From Spirochaetota bacterium (GTDB lineage: Bacteria > Spirochaetota > UBA4802 > UBA5368), in contig JAGODA010000113.1 of the NCBI GenBank assembly GCA_017998475.1, positions 1 through 9,285 of the forward strand: a stretch of 9,285 bases of DNA, read 5' to 3'. Positions within the stretch are counted from its first letter, which is position 1. Each line of letters opens with the position of its first letter. Below the pieces are notes generated by a model, which saw only the letters and a program-made list of their open reading frames with translations, was not told the origin of the DNA and did no database searches. Positions 1-5,419 of this stretch are shown here, piece by piece. The position numbers were made by a program, and so were the translations under genes.

Positions 1-117
1 ATATAAGAGTTTGTCAGGATGCTGAATGCACGAGGGTGATAGCCGGAAGCCGGGAGTCGCTGGATGCCTTTATGGAGCGGCTGGCCTGGATTTGATACCG
101 CGATGTAAGGTTTAATT
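1..117. other. Window edge, no gene recognised
   Basis: No convincing reading frame, RNA gene or promoter is visible here. Frames crossing it on the minus strand would run through the palindrome at 118-171 and have no ribosome binding site. The stretch could be a remnant of a dispersed repeat adjoining the palindrome, but one copy cannot show that. Confidence 0.5.
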
Positions 118-171
118 CACGGGGGGCTCCGAAGGCGCGGATTCGAATCCGTGCCTTCGGAGCCCCCCGTG
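118..171 (+). repeat. 54-bp near-perfect palindrome (repeat copy A)
   Basis: Positions 118-171 form an inverted repeat centred between 144 and 145. Of 27 base pairs, 26 are Watson-Crick; the exception is G137 opposite T152, a G-U wobble if the plus strand is transcribed. The core at 135-154 reads GCGCGGATTCGAATCCGTGC and matches, at 17 of 20 positions, the minus-strand core of the palindrome at 1380-1413. The element starts 8 bp beyond the stop codon of the minus-strand gene at 180-1334, so it may end or stabilise that transcript. No T-tract follows on that side, so it is not a textbook intrinsic terminator. The TTCGAATCC part recalls a tRNA T-arm, but nothing else of a tRNA is present. Confidence 0.85.
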
Positions 172-179
172 CCATTGAG

Positions 180-1334
180 TTAAATAAGTATATACGCCTG
201 CAGATACACGCCCCAGAAGATTTCCAGACGAGAAGATTCCACATTATACTTTTCACCTGAATAAAGTTGTGTATCAACACCATCCCATTCGGAATAGGCC
301 CACATATCCCGTTTCAGTTTCACCTTCGCCATAGAATACGAATAGTAATACGTGTAGTCGATGCCTCCCTCCACCTTCACGTGTTTGAGGTCATACCCCA
401 GGCAGAGATGCCCGCGTCCGGTGGCGGTGAAGTTGAAGGGGTATTTAGGACGCGCGCTGAGATAACGGTTTTCGAAGCGGTGGAAGCCGAGCACGCCCGG
501 CGCGTAGAAGTCCATGTAGATGTCCGACATCCACTGGTAGTGCATGTTCAGGCCGAACGAGGCGCTGTAGATGTGATACCGCGTCTGCATCACCGCCAGG
601 TAGGTGGTATCGATCGACGGGTTGTCAGCCAGCTCAAGACTCAGCCTCTGCGGCGCGCTGAAGGTCATGTAGCGGGCACCGATGTCATAACTCATCGAAA
701 GCCCCCGTCGGCGCTTCTCGCCCATGGGCACCGAGAGGACCATTTCGTATTCCTTGACGATCGACGACCAGGGAACCTCCTGACCCGGGTCGAGATCATC
801 TCCGGCTCCGTCCGCGGGATAATACCAGACCGGAAGTTTTCCTGGTACACCATCACCGCGCTCCATCCCCAGAGACTTGAGCGTCCCCTGAAATTTGCGA
901 AACGCCACGTTCGCCTTGAGCTCGTACCCGCCGATCGCGATCCCGGAGAAGAAGCGCATGTAGCGCGCGAGCGGGTCCCTCTGCTCCTCGGCCGACTGCT
1001 CTTCCGTGATATCGCCAAGGTCCGTGAAGCGCGTTGTAAGGTACTCGATACCGGCGTTGATGAGCCAGAGGTCGGCCTTCACGTAGAATTTCTTCATTTT
1101 ATACGGGTCGACCTTCTGTTCCACCACCTTATCGTCGCCGAATTCTACAAGGCCGCTCAGATTGTTCCAGTAGTAATAGCCAAGACCTGCATACGCGGTG
1201 ATAAAAGGGTCGTAAGGCTTTTCGGCGTATTTCGCCGACAGGGAATTCGGATCGGGAGTATACTCCTGCGCTTGCGCGGGCGGCGCGAGCGCGAGTACGG
1301 CCGTAACGGCCGCGGCAATGATGGCAGATCTCAC
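180..1334 (-). CDS. Exported beta-rich, probable outer-membrane barrel protein
   Basis: This encodes a 384-residue protein I cannot assign to a named family. The GTG start at 1334 is preferred over the longer frame because an AAAGGAGG site lies 6 bases upstream (1341-1348) and the product then opens with a Sec signal peptide. That peptide has a hydrophobic run at about residues 4-17 and a PPAQA-Q cleavage site after residue 22. The longer frame would instead translate through a palindromic repeat. The mature part has many alternating aromatic segments (for example AGLGYYYWNN, YDIGARYMTF, SFGLNMHYQWM, DYTYYYSYSM) and ends in a hydrophobic strand-like GVYLQAYILI. This pattern is typical of transmembrane beta-strands, so an outer-membrane barrel is the best inference. 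It lacks a lipobox. Substrate and role are unknown. Confidence 0.8.
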   Translation of the reverse strand: MRSAIIAAAVTAVLALAPPAQAQEYTPDPNSLSAKYAEKPYDPFITAYAGLGYYYWNNLSGLVEFGDDKVVEQKVDPYKMKKFYVKADLWLINAGIEYLTTRFTDLGDITEEQSAEEQRDPLARYMRFFSGIAIGGYELKANVAFRKFQGTLKSLGMERGDGVPGKLPVWYYPADGAGDDLDPGQEVPWSSIVKEYEMVLSVPMGEKRRRGLSMSYDIGARYMTFSAPQRLSLELADNPSIDTTYLAVMQTRYHIYSASFGLNMHYQWMSDIYMDFYAPGVLGFHRFENRYLSARPKYPFNFTATGRGHLCLGYDLKHVKVEGGIDYTYYYSYSMAKVKLKRDMWAYSEWDGVDTQLYSGEKYNVESSRLEIFWGVYLQAYILI

Positions 1335-1340
1335 CGGCGT

Positions 1341-1348
1341 CCTCCTTT
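1341..1348 (-). promoter_or_regulatory. Strong ribosome binding site fixing a GTG start
   Basis: The minus strand reads AAAGGAGG, 6 bases before the GTG at 1334-1332. It decides the start of the barrel-like gene and places the upstream palindrome outside the coding region. Confidence 0.8.
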
Positions 1349-1379
1349 CTATGTGTGCTGATCGGAAACGGGCGAACGT

Positions 1380-1413
1380 GCCTGAAGCACGGATATGTAT
1401 CCGCGCCTCAGGC
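1380..1413 (-). repeat. 34-bp imperfect palindrome (repeat copy B)
   Basis: Inverted repeat centred between 1396 and 1397. On the minus strand its core (1406 to 1387) reads GCGCGGATACATATCCGTGC, 17 of 20 bases identical to copy A at 135-154 but in the opposite orientation. Two of its pairs (1389/1404 and 1386/1407) are A-C on the plus strand and G-U on the minus strand, so the RNA hairpin pairs best when transcribed with the downstream minus-strand gene. The outer arms differ from copy A yet still pair (GCCTGAG with TTCAGGC). It lies 45 bases upstream of the GTG start at 1334, probably in that gene's leader. Confidence 0.75.
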
Positions 1414-1427
1414 TCACTCACTGCTGC

Positions 1428-1456
1428 TGGCTATCCGAAATACGGTCAAATGTCAA
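1428..1456 (-). promoter_or_regulatory. Possible promoter of the barrel-like gene
   Basis: A perfect TTGACA lies on the minus strand at 1456-1451. The best -10 candidate, about 16-17 bases further, is weak (GATAGC or TAGCCA). Initiation here would place palindrome B in the 5' leader. Support is limited to the -35-like hexamer and its position. Confidence 0.22.
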
Positions 1457-1689
1457 GAACTTATGCCATCGGGAACCGCGGGCGGGCGCGATATCGGCTT
1501 GACTTCCCCGGTCGCGGGGCCATGCTGATCTCCCGAGAGACCCGACAGAGATAGCATCATGGCGATCCTCGCGATCAGGGCGGCGCCCTGTCTCCTCATG
1601 CCGCGGGGCGGGGTTGCCTTGATCCTGGCATCGTGTTGGCCGTGATTCGAGATTTTACGCAAAAGACCGTTTAAATCGAGGGACCGGAC
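1457..1689. other. Divergent intergenic region, no gene seen
   Basis: This is the upstream part of the gap between the minus-strand barrel gene and the plus-strand methyltransferase-like gene. A minus-strand frame of about 69 codons exists (1453-1662), but it starts at TTG with no ribosome binding site and has no recognisable features. I see no clear sigma-70 promoter for the plus-strand gene. A GAGGG at 1678-1682 is its probable ribosome binding site. Confidence 0.5.
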
Positions 1690-2340
1690 ATGAAACGCGC
1701 AATGGCGCTTGTACTACCCATCATCCTCGCCGCTGGCATCATCGCACTCACTCTCCGCCGTGTTCAGGCCGAACAGGGTTTTCTGCCGTTATACGTCACC
1801 GTACTGCACGCGGCGATGGCGGTATTATATCTGCTGTGGATGCTCGCCGAGACGCGTATCTCGACGAGCGACGCCGTAGAGAAGGGGCTCTCCTCTGATC
1901 GCTGGACGCGCGAGCTCTACGCGTTCGGACAGGCCGCGACCGTATTTTCCGCGCTGTGGTTCGATCCCGCCTGGCCCGATCCGGGGATGCACCATGCTAT
2001 CGGAATGTCGCTTTTCCTCGGCGGGATCGGTTTCAGGCTGCGGGCGGTCTCATCGCTCGGGAGGCACTACTCGCATATCGTGCGGCGCGTCGAGGGGCAC
2101 CGCGTCATCGACTCGGGGCCGTATCGCTTCGTGCGCCACCCGGCCTATGCCGGCATGATCGCCGCGCATCTGGGCGTCGTCGTGTATTATTCGAGCGCGC
2201 CCGCCCTCTGTTTCCTTGTGCTGGCGCTGGTCCCCTCGATCATACTGAGGATCCGCGTCGAGGAGCGCATGCTCTTCGAAATCGATGGGTACGACGCGTA
2301 CGCCGCGGGGCGCAATCGGCTCGTGCCGGGCGTATGGTGA
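1690..2340 (+). CDS. Isoprenylcysteine carboxyl methyltransferase-like membrane protein
   Basis: This 216-residue polytopic membrane protein belongs to the ICMT/phospholipid-methyltransferase-like superfamily of S-adenosylmethionine-dependent enzymes. The diagnostic C-terminal half is present: GPYRFVRHPAYAG at residues 143-155, a hydrophobic segment at about 159-186, RVEERML at 189-195 and RLVPGVW at 210-216. In the family, the R-H-P and E-E motifs line the cofactor pocket. Four to five further hydrophobic segments precede it (about 4-22, 31-53, 76-91, 101-120). The start is ATG 1690 with GAGGG 7 bases upstream. Bacteria usually lack prenylated CAAX proteins, so the real acceptor is likely a lipid, amine or other small molecule and is unknown. 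The gene stands alone and converges with the foldase gene 15 bp away. Confidence 0.85.
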   Translation: MKRAMALVLPIILAAGIIALTLRRVQAEQGFLPLYVTVLHAAMAVLYLLWMLAETRISTSDAVEKGLSSDRWTRELYAFGQAATVFSALWFDPAWPDPGMHHAIGMSLFLGGIGFRLRAVSSLGRHYSHIVRRVEGHRVIDSGPYRFVRHPAYAGMIAAHLGVVVYYSSAPALCFLVLALVPSIILRIRVEERMLFEIDGYDAYAAGRNRLVPGVW

Positions 2341-2355
2341 TTCCCGGACGGGCCC

Positions 2356-3693
2356 TCAGCCCTTTTTGGCAAGCATCTCCTCGGCGATGCGTACGTCGTA
2401 CTCCTCCATCATCCGCTTCATCCACGCGTCCCTGCCGATAAGCCGCTTCTGCATCCGCAAGCCCTTCTCGATGTCCTCCTTTACGTCCGCGAACGGAAGC
2501 GGGCGCCGCTCCTTTTTACCGTTCACCGAAACGATGGAATAATAGCGCGAGGCCTTGAAGGTGTCGTACTCCTTGCGCACCTCCGCCGGCGTGACACCGA
2601 TGTTCCCGCCGCTGGCGTATTCGATGTAATCGCCCGCCAGGTAGGTCTCTCGCGCTTCGGCGATGCGTTTGAGATATTCAGGGTCGCGGTCGAGGCCCCT
2701 GCGCGCCGCCTCCGCCACGAGGAGCGTGTCGCTGAAGTATTCGCGCGCGATCGTTTCCCTTGAAGCCGCGTCGCCCGCCGCCGGTCCTTCGCTCATTATC
2801 CCGCGCATCTTTGCGACACGGGCGGTCAGATCGCCGGCCGTAAAGGTGACATCACCGGCGGTGAAGACCACAGCCGCCGGATTCCCCGAACGCAGCGCCT
2901 GTTCACTGAACACCGCCCCGCCCTTTTCCATCAAATCACGCACAAAGCCGCTTTTTAAACGAACGTTCAACAGCTCCTTGAGGTGCGCGCGCTGGCCGTC
3001 ATCATGAATGATCTTTTCGATATTTTTGGGGGTGATGTCCGCCTCGTCCTCCACCTGTATGACGCACACGGACTTGAGGTCCGGCAGGTAGACCGGTTCC
3101 TTTGTATATTCTCCTTTTTTCAGCGCGAAGGCGGCTTCCGCGTAGGCCGGCGGCATCTGCGAGCGGATGAGATACCCGATATCCCCGCCCTGGTTCCTGC
3201 TGGGATGCATGGAGTACTTAGCCACGATATCCTGGAACTTCGCCCCGCTGTTAAGCTCGGCGATCGTCTCCTTCGCCTTCGCCGTCGCCTTCGGAGCGTC
3301 CGAGGCGGCTTCCACCGGAAGCAGTATCTGGCGTATTTTAAGAGCCTTTTCGTTATAGCCCTTTTCTTTCAGGACCTGCTCCATAAGATAAATCGCCAGA
3401 TAACGCCGCTCGATATCGGTGATGAGAAAGGTGAAGCGTTCGCTCCTCTCGTGGTTCACGCGCCTGGCCTCGAGGAGGGCTATTCTGTTTATCGCCAGCA
3501 TCTGCAGCTCGCCAATCATCATTTCATGATTTTTGGTCGACTCCTCGCCGGCCAGGCCCCTGTCTTTCAGCCACCTGACGAACTCCCCGCGGGTCACTCC
3601 GCCGCCCTTGTAGGTAAGGATAATATCGCCGTCCCGTTTACACGACATTGTCAGTGCCGTGAGGATAAGAGCGACCACTGTAATCTTTTTCAT
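2356..3693 (-). CDS. Parvulin-type peptidyl-prolyl isomerase lipoprotein (SurA/PpiC-like)
   Basis: This 445-residue protein is a probable periplasmic foldase. From ATG 3693 it opens with MKKITVVALILTALTMSC: lysines, a hydrophobic core and Cys18 as a probable lipidation site. The lipobox LTMS-C is loose by enterobacterial standards but acceptable for spirochaetes. A SurA_N-like helical part (about 30-115) precedes a parvulin (rotamase) domain at about 118-222. Landmarks are KIRQILLP (119-126), a helix then FQDIVAKYS (153-161), GGDIGY (169-174) and the AFALKKGEY turn. A second helical part containing an EVRKEYDTFKAS stretch follows and ends in a charged helix. Such proteins chaperone outer-membrane or exported proteins. 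A frame continues upstream to an ATG at 3738, but that start would bury the signal peptide and lacks a ribosome binding site. Confidence 0.87.
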   Translation of the reverse strand: MKKITVVALILTALTMSCKRDGDIILTYKGGGVTRGEFVRWLKDRGLAGEESTKNHEMMIGELQMLAINRIALLEARRVNHERSERFTFLITDIERRYLAIYLMEQVLKEKGYNEKALKIRQILLPVEAASDAPKATAKAKETIAELNSGAKFQDIVAKYSMHPSRNQGGDIGYLIRSQMPPAYAEAAFALKKGEYTKEPVYLPDLKSVCVIQVEDEADITPKNIEKIIHDDGQRAHLKELLNVRLKSGFVRDLMEKGGAVFSEQALRSGNPAAVVFTAGDVTFTAGDLTARVAKMRGIMSEGPAAGDAASRETIAREYFSDTLLVAEAARRGLDRDPEYLKRIAEARETYLAGDYIEYASGGNIGVTPAEVRKEYDTFKASRYYSIVSVNGKKERRPLPFADVKEDIEKGLRMQKRLIGRDAWMKRMMEEYDVRIAEEMLAKKG

Positions 3694-3718
3694 GTCTGAC
3701 CCGCCATATATAATGTAA

Positions 3719-3724
3719 ATAATA
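3719..3724 (-). promoter_or_regulatory. Possible -10 box for the foldase gene
   Basis: The minus strand reads TATTAT (3724-3719, 5 of 6 matches to TATAAT) in a local AT-rich patch about 25 bases before ATG 3693. The hexamer 17 bases further upstream, GCGGAT, is not a good -35. If used, transcription would start downstream of the alternative ATG at 3738, supporting the shorter protein. Confidence 0.25.
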
Positions 3725-3738
3725 CACGGTGATAACAT

Positions 3739-3976
3739 GGTATCCGCGGCTTAAGTGCCCGCCTGTATCGCCGTAATTCGCGGAATGTAGTATGTCTACA
3801 ACAGGGCCGTCAAACCATTTTTCATTCCCGAATATCCCGACCGGACCCCGGTCCATAAAACTCCGGGATGATCATATCGGCTTGCTTCCTTACAAATTCC
3901 CTGGAATACACCCCGGTGGGGGCACCCTCCATCGGACTGAAGACCATTCATATTTTGAATCTATCATAAATACTGA
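3739..3976. other. Divergent intergenic region, no gene seen
   Basis: The gap between the foldase gene and the first paralogue holds no supportable gene. A plus-strand frame of 62 codons at 3792-3980 has no ribosome binding site. A short hairpin with 6-bp arms (3839-3844 with 3848-3853) has no T-tract. Base composition shifts to AT-rich from about 3945, just before the promoter-like element of the first paralogue. Confidence 0.5.
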
Positions 3977-4005
3977 TTGACACTCATATGTTGTATGTTG
4001 ACACT
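3977..4005 (+). promoter_or_regulatory. Promoter-like element of paralogue 1
   Basis: TTGACA at 3977-3982 is followed after 17 bases by GACACT (4000-4005), with TATGTTGACA at 3994-4003. A matching arrangement lies before each of the two other paralogues, at a similar distance (about 95-110 bases) from the start codon. The -10 match is poor by itself; conservation across copies is the main support. Confidence 0.45.
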
Positions 4006-4017
4006 TTACGTCATCGC

Positions 4018-4041
4018 ACCCGCCGCCGGAGCCGGGCGGGT
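4018..4041 (+). promoter_or_regulatory. GC-rich leader hairpin of paralogue 1
   Basis: ACCCGCC (4018-4024) pairs with GGCGGGT (4035-4041), giving a 7-bp stem and 10-base loop in the predicted 5' leader, 19 bases upstream of the ribosome binding site. Leaders of the other two paralogues also carry GC-rich inverted repeats of different sequence. No regulatory role is shown. Confidence 0.35.
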
Positions 4042-4060
4042 CCTGCGCAAAATAAATCGA

Positions 4061-4066
4061 GGAGGA
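4061..4066 (+). promoter_or_regulatory. Strong ribosome binding site, paralogue 1
   Basis: GGAGGA lies 6 bases before ATG 4073. It rules out the upstream in-frame ATG at 3977, which falls inside the promoter-like element. Confidence 0.8.
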
Positions 4067-4072
4067 GCACGT

Positions 4073-5029
4073 ATGAAGAAGTTTTGCAAGCTGCTCGCGG
4101 TCTGCATTGTCCTTGTGTTCGCGAGCACGGTATACGGCGCCGTCTACGTACCGACGCGCATCAACGGACTGAAGGGCGACATCGTCCTTTCGCCCAACGG
4201 AACCGGCCCGCTGAGCGGCCTTTTCCAGGTTCTGAATTGCTACTGGAGCCATTCGGGAATGCTCGTCAACGACGGGTACAATATCCGCCACAACACCATG
4301 GATTTCCCCGATTACAACAAGAACTGGATCGGATGCCCGACATCATTGAAATCGGATCCTCTCAGCAACGGCAATCCGGGAATGCTCACGGAGGACATCA
4401 ACACCACCTATAACAGCACTCATTATTTCACCGCGGCCGGCGGCGTGCTCCTCAGGCCAACCGCGGCGCTCGAGTCGAGCTATCGCCCCGCGCTCAATGC
4501 CGTGGCCGACAAGATGGCCTACATGGACGCCTACTATCGTCCGTACTGCTATGTCCACTTTTTCCAGATGGACGACAGTAACATCAGGGTCAAGGGAAGA
4601 GGCGGCGCGTGTTCCGGAACGAACTGGTTCGCGAACTATTTCTCCGGAAAAACCATGAACCTCCCCTCCTATGGTTCGCAGATCATCTATGAAGCGGCAG
4701 TCCAGCTCTATAACGGCGTCTACAACGCCGCTCTCGAGGAGCTGGGCTGGTGCGGAAGGCTGTTCTGCGGAAAGGGATGCGCGGAAAAGATGGCCAACCA
4801 GGTCGTCAACACCTTCGGTTTCGACAGGGCCACGGACACATCGAGCTACTGGCGCACAAGGCTCAACGGGCCCGATGGATACGTAACATCGGTTAATCCC
4901 TCACCGGACAACCTGCTCATGAGCAACTACCAGAATCCTGTGGGTTATTACACCGGAATGCAGACGGCAAGTTCGTCCTATTACGGCGCCGTTGAAGGGC
5001 TGATGTTCATTGATGGCTATTACCGCTAA
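4073..5029 (+). CDS. Secreted putative permuted papain-fold hydrolase, paralogue 1
   Basis: This is the first of three tandem paralogues (318 residues) and not from a family I recognise by name. It has a Sec signal peptide: MKKFCKLLAVCIVLVFASTV, with probable cleavage VYG-A after residue 22. The mature protein starts near GDIVLSP (35-41) and SHSGM (59-63). Its second half has GRGGACSGTNW (175-185), then a WCG.LFCG.GCA cluster (226-237) and the C-terminal FIDGYYR. GDIV, then SH.G, then Cys-Ser at a helix start is the order seen in circularly permuted NlpC/P60 (YiiX-like) cysteine hydrolases, making His60 and Cys180 candidate catalytic residues. Cys88, 227, 232 and 236 are shared by all copies and could form disulfides. 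Unlike the others, this copy has Ala179 instead of His before the Cys, and extra Cys5 and Cys159. The substrate (peptidoglycan, peptide or lipid) is unknown. Confidence 0.72.
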   Translation: MKKFCKLLAVCIVLVFASTVYGAVYVPTRINGLKGDIVLSPNGTGPLSGLFQVLNCYWSHSGMLVNDGYNIRHNTMDFPDYNKNWIGCPTSLKSDPLSNGNPGMLTEDINTTYNSTHYFTAAGGVLLRPTAALESSYRPALNAVADKMAYMDAYYRPYCYVHFFQMDDSNIRVKGRGGACSGTNWFANYFSGKTMNLPSYGSQIIYEAAVQLYNGVYNAALEELGWCGRLFCGKGCAEKMANQVVNTFGFDRATDTSSYWRTRLNGPDGYVTSVNPSPDNLLMSNYQNPVGYYTGMQTASSSYYGAVEGLMFIDGYYR

Positions 5030-5080
5030 CTAATGGTGTTATGCCTCACCGGAAACCGGCCCACGGGCCGACCGATACGG

Positions 5081-5112
5081 ACGCCCCCGCCTTCACGCGG
5101 GGGCGTTTCTTC
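5081..5112 (+). terminator. Intrinsic terminator after paralogue 1
   Basis: ACGCCCCCGC (5081-5090) pairs perfectly with GCGGGGGCGT (5097-5106) around the loop CTTCAC, followed by TTTCTTC. It lies 51 bases after the stop codon, beyond a smaller hairpin (CGGCCC/GGGCCG, 5057-5070). Confidence 0.9.
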
Positions 5113-5312
5113 ATGCTAATGTCATGCGCGAAATATCCGCCGATACCCCTCGGATGAAGACACAAACCCACACACCCCTTCCACATGGTCGAGACAGATC
5201 ATATGAACCGCTATTCTCCGTTTCATATATCCTAGACAGCGCATACATGAATGTCGTCCTGATTCCATACTGAGCGGCTGCTCATTTTTTTGAGACATAA
5301 CCGGGAATATAC
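5113..5312. other. Spacer between paralogues 1 and 2
   Basis: No gene or repeat is recognisable. The sequence is more AT-rich than the flanking genes, includes a run of seven T at 5285-5291, and shows no evident similarity to the spacer between paralogues 2 and 3. Homology between the cassettes therefore begins at the promoter-like element and not before. Confidence 0.5.
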
Positions 5313-5340
5313 TTGACTAATATAATTATATGTTGACATA
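5313..5340 (+). promoter_or_regulatory. Promoter-like element of paralogue 2
   Basis: TTGACT (5313-5318), a 16-base AT-rich spacer, then GACATA (5335-5340). TATGTTGACA (5329-5338) is identical to 3994-4003 before paralogue 1. It starts 107 bases upstream of ATG 5420. Confidence 0.5.
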
Positions 5341-5355
5341 TTACGCCTTTATCCC

Positions 5356-5386
5356 CTGCCGCACCCCTGGCGAACGGTCACGGCAG
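5356..5386 (+). promoter_or_regulatory. GC-rich leader inverted repeat of paralogue 2
   Basis: CTGCCG (5356-5361) pairs with CGGCAG (5381-5386) across a 19-base loop in the predicted leader. It occupies the same position as the hairpins in the other two leaders. The short stem makes it weak evidence alone. Confidence 0.28.
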
Positions 5387-5408
5387 CCGGATACAATCAA
5401 AAATAAAA

Positions 5409-5417
5409 AAGGAGGAG
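5409..5417 (+). promoter_or_regulatory. Strong ribosome binding site, paralogue 2
   Basis: AAGGAGGAG sits immediately before ATG 5420. It fixes the start and excludes an upstream in-frame ATG at 5330 within the promoter-like element. Confidence 0.8.
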
Positions 5418-5419
5418 GT

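Noticed and set aside
134..175. Possible tRNA 3' end (TTCGAATCC resembling a T-arm, with a later GCCA)
   Set aside because: The sequence is part of a long palindrome, the T-stem would be mismatched, and no acceptor, D-arm or anticodon arm can be placed.
14..283. Minus-strand 89-codon frame at the left edge
   Set aside because: It overlaps the end of the barrel gene and the palindrome, has no ribosome binding site and no protein-like features.
267..1361. Plus-strand 364-codon frame opposite the barrel gene
   Set aside because: It is antisense to a gene with a signal peptide and strong ribosome binding site; its product is Arg/Val/His-rich shadow sequence with no domains.
2350..2367. Tiny hairpin plus TTTTT after the methyltransferase-like gene (GGGC...GCCC, T5)
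   Set aside because: The stem is only 4 bp and lies within the end of the convergent foldase gene; too weak to call a terminator.
2983..3699. Plus-strand 238-codon frame opposite the foldase gene
   Set aside because: Shadow of a clear PPIase gene; no ribosome binding site or recognisable domain.
3792..3980. Plus-strand 62-codon frame between the foldase and paralogue 1
   Set aside because: No ribosome binding site, no recognisable protein features; it ends inside the promoter-like element.
3977..4072. Longer N-termini for the three paralogues, starting inside the promoter-like elements
   Set aside because: Strong ribosome binding sites and signal peptides immediately follow at the shorter starts; the upstream extensions share no protein similarity among copies.
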